64,000 nucleotides of DNA from Flavihumibacter profundi. GTDB lineage: Bacteria; Bacteroidota; Bacteroidia; Chitinophagales; Chitinophagaceae. The notes under the pieces are model-generated. The model saw only the letters and a program-made list of their open reading frames with translations, did not search any database and was not told the origin of the DNA. This document shows, piece by piece, positions 44,162 through 51,388 of the stretch. The stretch spans positions 868,001 through 932,000 of the forward strand of contig NZ_JAIQXE010000002.1 of the NCBI RefSeq assembly GCF_020076305.1. Direction: 5' to 3'. The position numbers were made by a program, and so were the translations under genes. Within the stretch, counting starts at the first letter, position 1, and each line of letters opens with the position of its first letter.

Positions 44162-44575
44162 ATGCTGATGCGGGTCACTTTGTTAATCATTTTAGGGGGT
44201 ATTACTGCATGCGGAAGAGATATAGCAGAACAAACGCCATTTAAGGACCTGAGTGAACAAATGGATGTTTTGGCTATACTTCAGGGGTCCATTGGAACAG
44301 ACATTGCTGCTGGTGATTGGCAATCGGCGTATGAAATGACGGTTTCCATGGACAGTGTTTTCTCGAAATTGTCAGATGACTTTCCCAAACACCAGCGGCT
44401 GAATAAGCCATTCAGCGAATATTATGCTGTAAAACTTGATAAAACAGTTGGGGAACTACTGAAAAGCATCAAATCAAGGGATAGCCTTGCCGCAGTAAAG
44501 GGATATCAGCTGCTGGTAAAAAGGTGCAATAGTTGTCATAATGATAATGAAGTGGCTGAAAGGGCACATTTATGA
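44162..44575 (+). CDS. Lipoprotein with a single c-type haem site
   Basis: A 137-residue exported protein counted from ATG 44162. The signal peptide ends in the lipobox GITAC with the lipidated Cys at residue 17. The body is helical with a repeating hydrophobic pattern, and the C-terminus has one CxxCH haem-binding motif (Cys 122, Cys 125, His 126; CNSCH). The helical fold with a C-terminal CxxCH resembles cytochrome c'-type proteins, but this family is not recognisable by sequence alone. An upstream GTG at 44141 would give seven more residues. It is divergent from pheT. A role in electron transfer or NO/O2 sensing is possible but unproven. Confidence 0.75.
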   Translation: MLMRVTLLIILGGITACGRDIAEQTPFKDLSEQMDVLAILQGSIGTDIAAGDWQSAYEMTVSMDSVFSKLSDDFPKHQRLNKPFSEYYAVKLDKTVGELLKSIKSRDSLAAVKGYQLLVKRCNSCHNDNEVAERAHL

Positions 44576-45122
44576 AAGTCTGCCTTGCCGTGAAACAATA
44601 GTGAAACAGGCTATTGTGAAAAAAAAGGTGTTTTAACGGTATTGCAAAGGCCTATTCAAAATCATGCTGGTATTGAATAATGGCGGTAAAGGGAAAAAAG
44701 CGATTTTCCCAGAAGGCCTTGCAGGAAAGGATTTTAGTAAGTCGGTCATCATTCAGAAACCTGCCGAAATGCATAAAACCCCATCCTGTAGTATGCAGTT
44801 ACCCACCAAAAATCAAGATCATTATCTTTGTACACAACCTGTGTGAATTTCCTTTGCAATTCCAAGGAAAACTTTTTTAAATTGTGGAAAGCCTATGGGA
44901 TTATGTGGAAAACAATATAAAATCTGTGGGTAACCTTCTGCATTACTTAAGCATAACTAAACGGGATAAAAAATTTTTTAAATAGAAAGGGGGGGGTATA
45001 TATTCGCCGTCCCGACTTAGGGTGTTAACACCTTTTTCATGATTTCTTAAACTAATAGTAACATCAGGAAAGCGCACCCGGGAAGGCATTGAATCACCTT
45101 GAAGCCCCTTTGTACACTATAA
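44576..45122. other. AT-rich spacer with DnaA-box-like sites upstream of dnaB
   Basis: A 547-base region with no credible gene; small frames of about 60 codons lack coding character. It holds TTGTACACA at 44828-44836 and, on the other strand, TGTGGAAAG (44883-44891), TGTGGAAAA (44904-44912) and TGTGGGTAA (44925-44933). These are near TTATNCACA with one or two mismatches. An A/T run at 44965-44982, a run of eight Gs at 44989-44996, and GGTGTTAACACC at 45021-45032 with five Ts after it follow. TATCTTTG at 44823-44830 is a possible -7 box. Confidence 0.5.
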
Positions 45123-46676
45123 ATGGACCTGACAAATATCAATAAAGACCGAAAAGCCAGGCGAAAAGGTTCGCTTGATCTCAGTACGATGGTTTATGGC
45201 AAAGTGCCCCCCCAGGCAAAAGACCTGGAGGAAGCTGTTTTAGGTGCCATTATGCTCGAGAAAAGCGCTTTTGATACCGTGCTAGAAATACTTAAGCCGG
45301 AATGCTTTTATGTAGATGCTAACCAGCGGATATTCAAGGCAATGCAGGCTCTTACCCAAAAAAACCAGCCAATTGATATCCTTACTGTTGTAGAAGAGTT
45401 GCGGAAAAAGGAAGAACTGGAACTGGTGGGAGGGCCGTATTATGTAACCAAGCTGACCAATACCGTAGTTTCTTCAGCCAATATTGACGCGCATGCCAGG
45501 ATTATCCTTCAAAAATTCATCCAGCGGGAGTTAATCAGGATCAGTGGTGAGGTAATAAGTGATGCATACGAGGATTCTACGGATGTTTTTGATTTGCTGG
45601 ATACTGCGGAGAGCAAACTATTTGAAATTACCAATAATCACCTTCGGAAAGATTATAATTCAATTGATTCTGTGTTAGTCAAGGCCGTCCAGCGGATTGA
45701 GGACCTCCGTAACCAGAAAGAAGATATTTCGGGTGTGCCTTCCGGGTTCCCGAGTATTGATAAAGTGACCTATGGATGGCAGAAAACCGACCTGATAATC
45801 CTTGCAGCACGTCCTGCGGTAGGTAAAACTGCATTTGCACTGAACCTGGCACGTAATGCAGCTTTGAGTCCTGTCCGTCCTACGGCGGTGGCATTGTTCA
45901 GCCTTGAAATGAGTGCCGGGCAATTGGTGCAGCGGATACTTTCTGCAGAAAGTGAAATATGGCTAGAAAAGATCAGCCGGGGTAAGCTGGAAGAATATGA
46001 AATGAAACAGTTGTATGCAAAAGGCATCCAGCGTCTTTCCGAGGCCAAAATTTTTATTGATGATACGGCCGCCCTCAATATTTTTGAATTAAGGGCCAAA
46101 TGCCGCCGTTTAAAAAATAAGCATGACCTGGGTTTGATCATCATAGATTACCTGCAGCTCATGAGCGGTGCAGGTGGAAATACCAACCGGGAACAGGAGA
46201 TCAGCCAAATCTCGCGCTCGCTTAAGCAGCTGGCCAAGGAGCTGGAAGTGCCCATTATTGCGCTATCACAGTTAAGCCGGGCTGTGGAAACCCGTAAAGA
46301 AGGAAATAAGATGCCGCAATTAAGTGACCTCAGGGAATCAGGTGCTATTGAGCAGGATGCTGATATGGTAATGTTTATATACCGGCCGGAATATTATGAT
46401 GTTAATGCAAATGAGCATGGTGAAAGTGTAAAAGGCGAAACACATATCCGGATTGCAAAACACCGTAATGGTTCTTTGGAGACCATAAAACTTCGGGCAC
46501 AATTGCATATCCAGAAATTTGTGGATGATGGTATAGAAGGCGGTGATAGCCAGGCTGGAGGCCCATCCTGGAAACCCATTGCCCCAACAGGCGCCACACC
46601 AGGTAATGATGGATATCGCCAGATCGGCAGCCGTATGAATGATGTGTCCTTTGATGATGATGAAACCCCCTTCTGA
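45123..46676 (+). CDS. dnaB: Replicative DNA helicase DnaB
   Basis: A 517-residue hexameric helicase that unwinds DNA at the fork. The N-terminal domain (PPQAKDLEEAVLGAIMLEKS) is followed by the RecA-like motor with Walker A (ARPAVGKTA), the SLEMSAGQLVQR block, Walker B (LIIIDYLQLMSG) and the arginine-rich LSQLSRAVETR segment. There is a long tail of about 50 residues ending in acidic FDDDETPF, an interaction motif like those in single-stranded-DNA-binding partners. No intein is present. The ATG at 45123 is immediate; an AT-rich spacer with DnaA-box-like sites precedes it. rsmE follows after three bases. Confidence 0.97.
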   Translation: MDLTNINKDRKARRKGSLDLSTMVYGKVPPQAKDLEEAVLGAIMLEKSAFDTVLEILKPECFYVDANQRIFKAMQALTQKNQPIDILTVVEELRKKEELELVGGPYYVTKLTNTVVSSANIDAHARIILQKFIQRELIRISGEVISDAYEDSTDVFDLLDTAESKLFEITNNHLRKDYNSIDSVLVKAVQRIEDLRNQKEDISGVPSGFPSIDKVTYGWQKTDLIILAARPAVGKTAFALNLARNAALSPVRPTAVALFSLEMSAGQLVQRILSAESEIWLEKISRGKLEEYEMKQLYAKGIQRLSEAKIFIDDTAALNIFELRAKCRRLKNKHDLGLIIIDYLQLMSGAGGNTNREQEISQISRSLKQLAKELEVPIIALSQLSRAVETRKEGNKMPQLSDLRESGAIEQDADMVMFIYRPEYYDVNANEHGESVKGETHIRIAKHRNGSLETIKLRAQLHIQKFVDDGIEGGDSQAGGPSWKPIAPTGATPGNDGYRQIGSRMNDVSFDDDETPF

Positions 46677-46679
46677 GGC

Positions 46680-47381
46680 ATGGCGCTCCCCTTTTTTTAT
46701 TTGCCCAAGCTTGTAAATGAGGACATACTGCACCTGGACGAAGCCAATTCCAGGCATGTAGTTGCTGTTTTAAGAATGGCAGAAGGCGAAGAAATTAATA
46801 TAACAGATGGCAAAGGGAATCTTTATACTGCAGCGATAATTTCCCCGCATAAAAAAAAATGTGCAGTTAAATTGACCGGAAAGCAATTTGAAGCCCGTAA
46901 TAATGTGCTCGTCACAATTGCCATTTCTCCTGTAAAAAATGTTTCGCGGATGGAATGGTTCCTTGAGAAAGCTACAGAAATAGGGGTAGCGGAAATCATT
47001 CCTTTAATTTGCCACCGCACAGAAAAAATGCATTTCCGGTTTGAAAGAATGCAGCAAATAATAATTAGTGCAATGTTGCAAAGCCAGCAGGTTTGGCTTC
47101 CCCGGCTGCATGAACCAGAACTTTTCAATACCGTGATAGATAAAAAGGGCTTTGGCCGTAAATGGATTGCACATTGCCTTCCCGAAGAACGGAAATCCCT
47201 GAGAGAACAGGGTGCTGCACAAAATGCGCAGCTGTTGCTTATCGGCCCGGAAGGTGATTTTACGCCGGAAGAAATTCAACAGGCCCTTGCACTGCAATGT
47301 GAACCTGTGATGCTGGGTGATAACCGTCTGAGGACTGAAACCGCAGGCATGGTAGGGGCGACGTTGCTTTGTGTTAGATGA
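46680..47381 (+). CDS. rsmE: 16S rRNA (uracil-1498-N3) methyltransferase
   Basis: A 233-residue SPOUT-class methyltransferase that modifies U1498 in the decoding-centre helix of 16S rRNA. The N-terminal PUA-like domain (about 1-70) precedes the knotted methyltransferase domain with IGPEGDFTPEE and the C-terminal LGDNRLRTETA motif, where the SAM-binding knot lies. It starts three bases after the dnaB stop, so it is probably co-transcribed with dnaB. The stop codon abuts the end of terC, with no spacer. Confidence 0.95.
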   Translation: MALPFFYLPKLVNEDILHLDEANSRHVVAVLRMAEGEEINITDGKGNLYTAAIISPHKKKCAVKLTGKQFEARNNVLVTIAISPVKNVSRMEWFLEKATEIGVAEIIPLICHRTEKMHFRFERMQQIIISAMLQSQQVWLPRLHEPELFNTVIDKKGFGRKWIAHCLPEERKSLREQGAAQNAQLLLIGPEGDFTPEEIQQALALQCEPVMLGDNRLRTETAGMVGATLLCVR

Positions 47382-48203
47382 TTATTTCGCCCGGTCGCTA
47401 TAATGTTCCGGATGCTTTCCTGAAGCACCGGATTTTTCCAGGCTGGGCTCCCTGAGTTCAACAGGTTTTGGCCTGGTCCTTTTGCGCATAACCATATTCA
47501 GCACTTCAACACCAAAGGAAAAAGCCATTCCGAAATATATATAATTTTTGAGGTGAAGCTCATGGGCGGCCTTGCTATCCCAACCTTCAATGACCAGGCT
47601 GAGCCCTATCATAACAAGGAAAGATAAGGCAAGCATTTTCAGGGTAGGATGTTTGTGGATGAAACCGGCGATTTTCGGACTGAATAAAAACATAATGATC
47701 ATTGCGATTACAACTGCGGCGATCATGATTTCAACATGCTTGGCAGTACCACCGGCGGTAATGATGCTATCGAAGGAGAATACGGCATCTATTATCACAA
47801 TCTGTATCAATGCCTTGGGTAATGAGGTCCCTTCCTGGGACTCGCCAGATTCATTAGGGTCTTCCCCCTCCAGTTTGGCGTGTATTTCCTTGACTGATTT
47901 ATAAATCAGGAATAATCCGCCGCAAAGCATTACAAGGCTGGCAAGGTCAAAACCTTTATCAGAAACAGAGAAAATAGATTTCCCTTTTTGAGAAAGTAAC
48001 CACCCCAAACCCATTAATAATAAACTACGCACTATAATACCAGAGACCATCCAGAACCTGCGTGCTTTTTTCTGTTGCCGCTCATCATCCAGGCGATTAA
48101 GAATGATGCTAACGAAAATCACATTGTCAATACCCAGTACAATTTCAAGTATTACCAAAACGATAAAACTGATTATACTTTCGCTGGTGAATAAATATTC
48201 CAT
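47382..48203 (-). CDS. TerC-family integral membrane protein
   Basis: A 273-residue protein with about seven membrane segments, beginning SIISFIVLVILEIVLGIDNV, which carries the conserved acidic residues (Glu, Asp) of the TerC family within a membrane helix. Later FSFDSIITAGG repeats the pattern in the second half, as expected for the inverted topology. Bacterial homologues are linked to manganese or other metal export during protein secretion and to tellurium resistance; which applies here is unknown. A hydrophilic C-terminal tail of about 30 residues follows. It lies 36 bases downstream of pyrD in the same direction. Confidence 0.9.
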   Translation of the reverse strand: MEYLFTSESIISFIVLVILEIVLGIDNVIFVSIILNRLDDERQQKKARRFWMVSGIIVRSLLLMGLGWLLSQKGKSIFSVSDKGFDLASLVMLCGGLFLIYKSVKEIHAKLEGEDPNESGESQEGTSLPKALIQIVIIDAVFSFDSIITAGGTAKHVEIMIAAVVIAMIIMFLFSPKIAGFIHKHPTLKMLALSFLVMIGLSLVIEGWDSKAAHELHLKNYIYFGMAFSFGVEVLNMVMRKRTRPKPVELREPSLEKSGASGKHPEHYSDRAK

Positions 48204-48238
48204 GTTTCGCTGTGCTTAAAAGAATGGCTGTTAAATTA

Positions 48239-49285
48239 TTAAAGGCCGGAACAGATTTTTTTGGCAATAGCCGGGCCAACATAAATAAAACCTGTCCACA
48301 CCTGTACCAAAACCGCACCTGCCTGCAACTTTTCAAGAGCGTCTTCAGCGGTAAAGATACCACCGCTGGCGATAACCGGAATAGTTCCTTTTGATCTTTC
48401 GGTTATATATGCCACGATTTCGGTTGCACGTTTACGTAATGGTGCGCCACTAAGTCCACCGGCACCGATTTCTTCCAGTTGTTTTGCTGTAGTTACCAGG
48501 TTTGCCCTGCTGATGGTTGTGTTAGCTGCTACCAATCCATCGAGCTGAACTTCCATAGCCAGGTCTATTACATCATCTATTTGCGGGCTGGTAAGATCTG
48601 GTGCGATTTTAAGGAGCAGTGGCTTTGGTTTAGGTTGCTGCCTGTTAATCGTCTGGAGGTGTGATAAAATTTTATAGAGAGCATCTTTTTCCTGCAATTC
48701 CCTTAATCCGGGGGTATTCGGCGAACTAACATTTACCACAAAATAATCTACCACATCAAACAATTCACGGAAGCAGATTTCATAATCTTTCCAGGCATCT
48801 TCGTTAGGGGTGATTTTGTTTTTCCCGATGTTTCCACCAATGACGAGGCTTGCCTGGTTAGCGGGAAGTTCAGCCTGTGCAGCTTTCCAGCGTCGCAATC
48901 TTTCGGCCACAACTTTTACCCCCTCATTATTGAACCCCATCCTGTTAATAAGCGCCCTGTCTTTAGGCAGCCTGAAAAGCCGGGGTTTATCATTTCCGTC
49001 CTGTGGTTGCGGTGTTACCGTGCCTATTTCCACGGAACCAAAACCGAGTGCTTCTAATTCACGCAGCCAGCGGGCATTTTTATCAAAACCAGCCGCCAGG
49101 CCAACAGCATTTTTATACCTTAAACCAAAAGCTTCAACCGGTTTAGTGTGGCGGGCTGAAAAACTACGGCTGATCCATTTCTTAAATAATGGCACTGAGC
49201 ATGCAGCCTGCAGGCAGTTCATCGAGAAATAATGAACGGGTTCGGTGGGAAACTTAAAAAGAATACTTCTTATCAATGAATACAT
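48239..49285 (-). CDS. pyrD: Dihydroorotate dehydrogenase (quinone), class 2
   Basis: A 348-residue flavoenzyme of pyrimidine synthesis. The N-terminal helix (MYSLIRSILFKFPTEPVHYF, first 20 residues) marks the membrane-associated class 2 form. Motifs include GLAAGFDKNA, the catalytic-loop serine in NVSSPNTPGLR, and the FMN-phosphate region near SGGIFTAEDA and LVQVWTGFIYVGP. The ATG at 49285 was chosen over a longer frame to 49348, because the family's first helix starts here. It pairs with the dihydroorotase gene near 62 kb in the same pathway, though they are far apart on the window. Confidence 0.95.
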   Translation of the reverse strand: MYSLIRSILFKFPTEPVHYFSMNCLQAACSVPLFKKWISRSFSARHTKPVEAFGLRYKNAVGLAAGFDKNARWLRELEALGFGSVEIGTVTPQPQDGNDKPRLFRLPKDRALINRMGFNNEGVKVVAERLRRWKAAQAELPANQASLVIGGNIGKNKITPNEDAWKDYEICFRELFDVVDYFVVNVSSPNTPGLRELQEKDALYKILSHLQTINRQQPKPKPLLLKIAPDLTSPQIDDVIDLAMEVQLDGLVAANTTISRANLVTTAKQLEEIGAGGLSGAPLRKRATEIVAYITERSKGTIPVIASGGIFTAEDALEKLQAGAVLVQVWTGFIYVGPAIAKKICSGL

Positions 49286-49326
49286 GCTCAAAAAAAAACT
49301 CTTTAGCCCATCCTGACAAAAAAATA

Positions 49327-49357
49327 TTTTATGAAACAGCCGGATCACTTAAATTTG
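49327..49357 (+). promoter_or_regulatory. Probable promoter of the thiolase gene
   Basis: TTTT at 49327-49330 (one mismatch to TTTG), a 19-base spacer and TAAATTTG at 49350-49357, an exact -7 match, 62 bases before the thiolase ATG. Confidence 0.55.
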
Positions 49358-49377
49358 GCATAGAAAGTTGTCTATGC
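49358..49377. promoter_or_regulatory. Inverted repeat at the thiolase transcription start
   Basis: GCATAGA (49358-49364) and TCTATGC (49371-49377) are perfect 7-bp arms around a 6-base spacer, immediately after the -7 box. The placement over the predicted start of transcription suits a repressor operator or a 5' hairpin. Confidence 0.4.
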
Positions 49378-49419
49378 AACTTATTTTAGGATTCATTTTT
49401 TACTGAATAAATCAAGGTT

Positions 49420-50595
49420 ATGCAGGAAGCTTATATAGTTGCGGGTTACCGCACAGCAGTTACCAAGTCAAAAAGAGGGGGATTCCGCTTTGTACGTCCC
49501 GATGACCTGGCAGTTGATGTGATCAGGGGGGTAATGGCAAGCATACCGCAACTGGATCCGTCCAGGGTGGATGACCTGATTGTTGGAAACGCAGTTCCCG
49601 AAGCGGAGCAGGGTTTGCAGATCGGCCGTATGATTTCGGTCAGGGCATTGGGAATTGATGTTCCGGGGATGACGGTTAACCGGTATTGTGCCAGTGGTTT
49701 GGAAACTATTGCAATTGCGACAGCAAAAATCAGGAGCGGACAGGCTGAATGTATTGTAGCAGGGGGAACAGAGAGTATGAGCCTGGTTCCAACTTCAGGC
49801 TGGAAGACAGTTCCAGCATATAGCGTTGCCAGTGAAACACCGGATTATTACCTGAATATGGGATTAACAGCCGAGGCGGTGGCAAAAGAATATGGTATTA
49901 GCCGGGAAGCCCAGGATGAGTTTTCCTTCCGGTCGCACCAGAAAGCAATGAATGCCATACAATCCGGTTATTTTAAATCCGGCATATTGCCCATTAGTGT
50001 TGAACAGGTTGCTTTAGATGCAAAGGGTAAGAAGCAGAAAAAAACCTACCTCGTTGATACTGATGAAGGTCCGAGAGCGGATACCAGTATTGAGGCGTTG
50101 GCCAAACTGAAACCGGCATTCGCTGCAGGCGGAGTAATTACCGCCGGAAATTCTTCCCAAACCAGTGATGGTGCTGCCTTTGTTGTGGTTATGGGTGAAA
50201 AAATGGTAAAAGAACTTGGCTTAAAGCCTATTGCCCGGCTAATAAGCTGTGCAAGTGCTGGTGTACATCCCCGTATCATGGGCATTGGGCCGGTTGCCGC
50301 TATTCCAAAAGCCCTAAAGCAGGCTGGATTAAATTTGTCACAGATAGACCTGGTTGAACTCAATGAGGCTTTTGCTTCGCAGGCTTTGGCTGTGATCAGG
50401 GAAGCCGGATTGAATCCGGAAACCGTAAATATCAATGGGGGAGCCATTGCATTGGGCCATCCTTTGGGATGCACAGGGGCCAAACTGACTATCCAGGTTA
50501 CACAGGATATGAAAAGGCTTAACAAAAAATATGGGTTGGTAACTGCCTGTGTTGGTGGTGGTCAGGGAATTGCGGGGATTATTGAGAATTTATAG
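49420..50595 (+). CDS. Acetyl-CoA C-acyltransferase (thiolase)
   Basis: A 391-residue thiolase. The acylated cysteine is Cys 90 in NRYCASGLE, and the C-terminal motifs NGGAIALGHPLGCTGA and CVGGGQGIA hold the catalytic His and second Cys. It could act in fatty-acid beta-oxidation or in acetoacetyl-CoA synthesis; sequence does not separate the two. No hydratase/dehydrogenase (fadJ-like) gene is adjacent, although an acyl-CoA dehydrogenase lies at 15.9 kb. It has its own promoter and a strong terminator and so is probably a single-gene unit with possible operator control at its start. Confidence 0.93.
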   Translation: MQEAYIVAGYRTAVTKSKRGGFRFVRPDDLAVDVIRGVMASIPQLDPSRVDDLIVGNAVPEAEQGLQIGRMISVRALGIDVPGMTVNRYCASGLETIAIATAKIRSGQAECIVAGGTESMSLVPTSGWKTVPAYSVASETPDYYLNMGLTAEAVAKEYGISREAQDEFSFRSHQKAMNAIQSGYFKSGILPISVEQVALDAKGKKQKKTYLVDTDEGPRADTSIEALAKLKPAFAAGGVITAGNSSQTSDGAAFVVVMGEKMVKELGLKPIARLISCASAGVHPRIMGIGPVAAIPKALKQAGLNLSQIDLVELNEAFASQALAVIREAGLNPETVNINGGAIALGHPLGCTGAKLTIQVTQDMKRLNKKYGLVTACVGGGQGIAGIIENL

Positions 50596-50617
50596 CCCCC
50601 ATTTTAAGTGATTTTTC

Positions 50618-50645
50618 AACGCCGTGATCCCTCACGGCGTTTTTT
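50618..50645 (+). terminator. Terminator of the thiolase gene
   Basis: AACGCCGTGA (50618-50627) and TCACGGCGTT (50632-50641) form a 10-bp perfect stem with a 4-base loop, followed by more Ts. Confidence 0.93.
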
Positions 50646-50743
50646 ATTGGGAATTTGTCAAGCGAAAACATTAAAATATCATTTCTTTGTAATCCTCATA
50701 GAATCAATGGGGATTACAATAATAATAAAAAGAAATGTGTAGT

Positions 50744-51388
50744 ATGACCAGGGTTTTTATTACTGATGACCATGAAATGTATTTAGAGGGACTTTCCTTG
50801 CTATTGCAAAAACAAGATAGTTTAGAAGTAACCGGAACAAGTTCAACTGCTTTACAATTGTTATCAAGTTTGCCTGATTTGTCCCCGGATGATGTTTTGT
50901 TATTGGATGTTAATCTTCCCGACATGGAGGAAGAAGAATTGATTAAACAAATCAGGACCCTGAGACCCAGGCAAAAAATCATTTATCTAACCCTGATTAG
51001 GGGAACAAGATATGTGCATAAGCTGCTTAAGTACCAGGTCCAGGGCTATATACTGAAGAATGCCAGTGTAGATGAGTTATTGAATGCAATTAATATTGTA
51101 GATGGTGGCGGAACTTATTTCAGCAAGGAAATTGACATTTTAAGTGACGGTGATTTTCGCAACACCCTTACTGTTGAAGATAAGCAAGTGGGTGAAATAC
51201 TATCAAAGCGCGAAATTGAAGTATTGAAACTTGTATGCAAGGAGTTCAGTAATGTTGAAATTGCGCAGAAATTATTCCTAAGTGTAAGTACGGTAGAAAC
51301 ACACAGAAAAAACCTGATTGCAAAACTGGGGGTTCAGAATACTGTAGGCCTTGTTAAATTCGCCATCAGGAATAATCTCATAGATTGA
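50744..51388 (+). CDS. NarL/LuxR-type response regulator
   Basis: A 214-residue two-domain regulator counted from ATG 50744; ATG 50735, three codons upstream, is equally possible. The receiver domain (1-120) has the acidic pair in ITDDHE, phosphoacceptor Asp 55 (LLLDVNLPD) and a lysine in YILKNAS. The C-terminal LuxR helix-turn-helix (about 150-212) starts LSKREIEVLKLV and contains the recognition helix SVSTVETHRKNL. The stop codon TGA at 51386-51388 is directly followed, in the same frame, by the TTG start of the sensor kinase, so the two form a cognate pair. Target genes are unknown; the TonB receptor downstream is one candidate. Confidence 0.93.
   Translation: MTRVFITDDHEMYLEGLSLLLQKQDSLEVTGTSSTALQLLSSLPDLSPDDVLLLDVNLPDMEEEELIKQIRTLRPRQKIIYLTLIRGTRYVHKLLKYQVQGYILKNASVDELLNAINIVDGGGTYFSKEIDILSDGDFRNTLTVEDKQVGEILSKREIEVLKLVCKEFSNVEIAQKLFLSVSTVETHRKNLIAKLGVQNTVGLVKFAIRNNLID

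Noticed and set aside
44664-44880. Two overlapping frames of about 60 codons in the spacer before dnaB
   Set aside because: No ribosome site, no family resemblance and mixed codon character; the spacer is better explained as regulatory.
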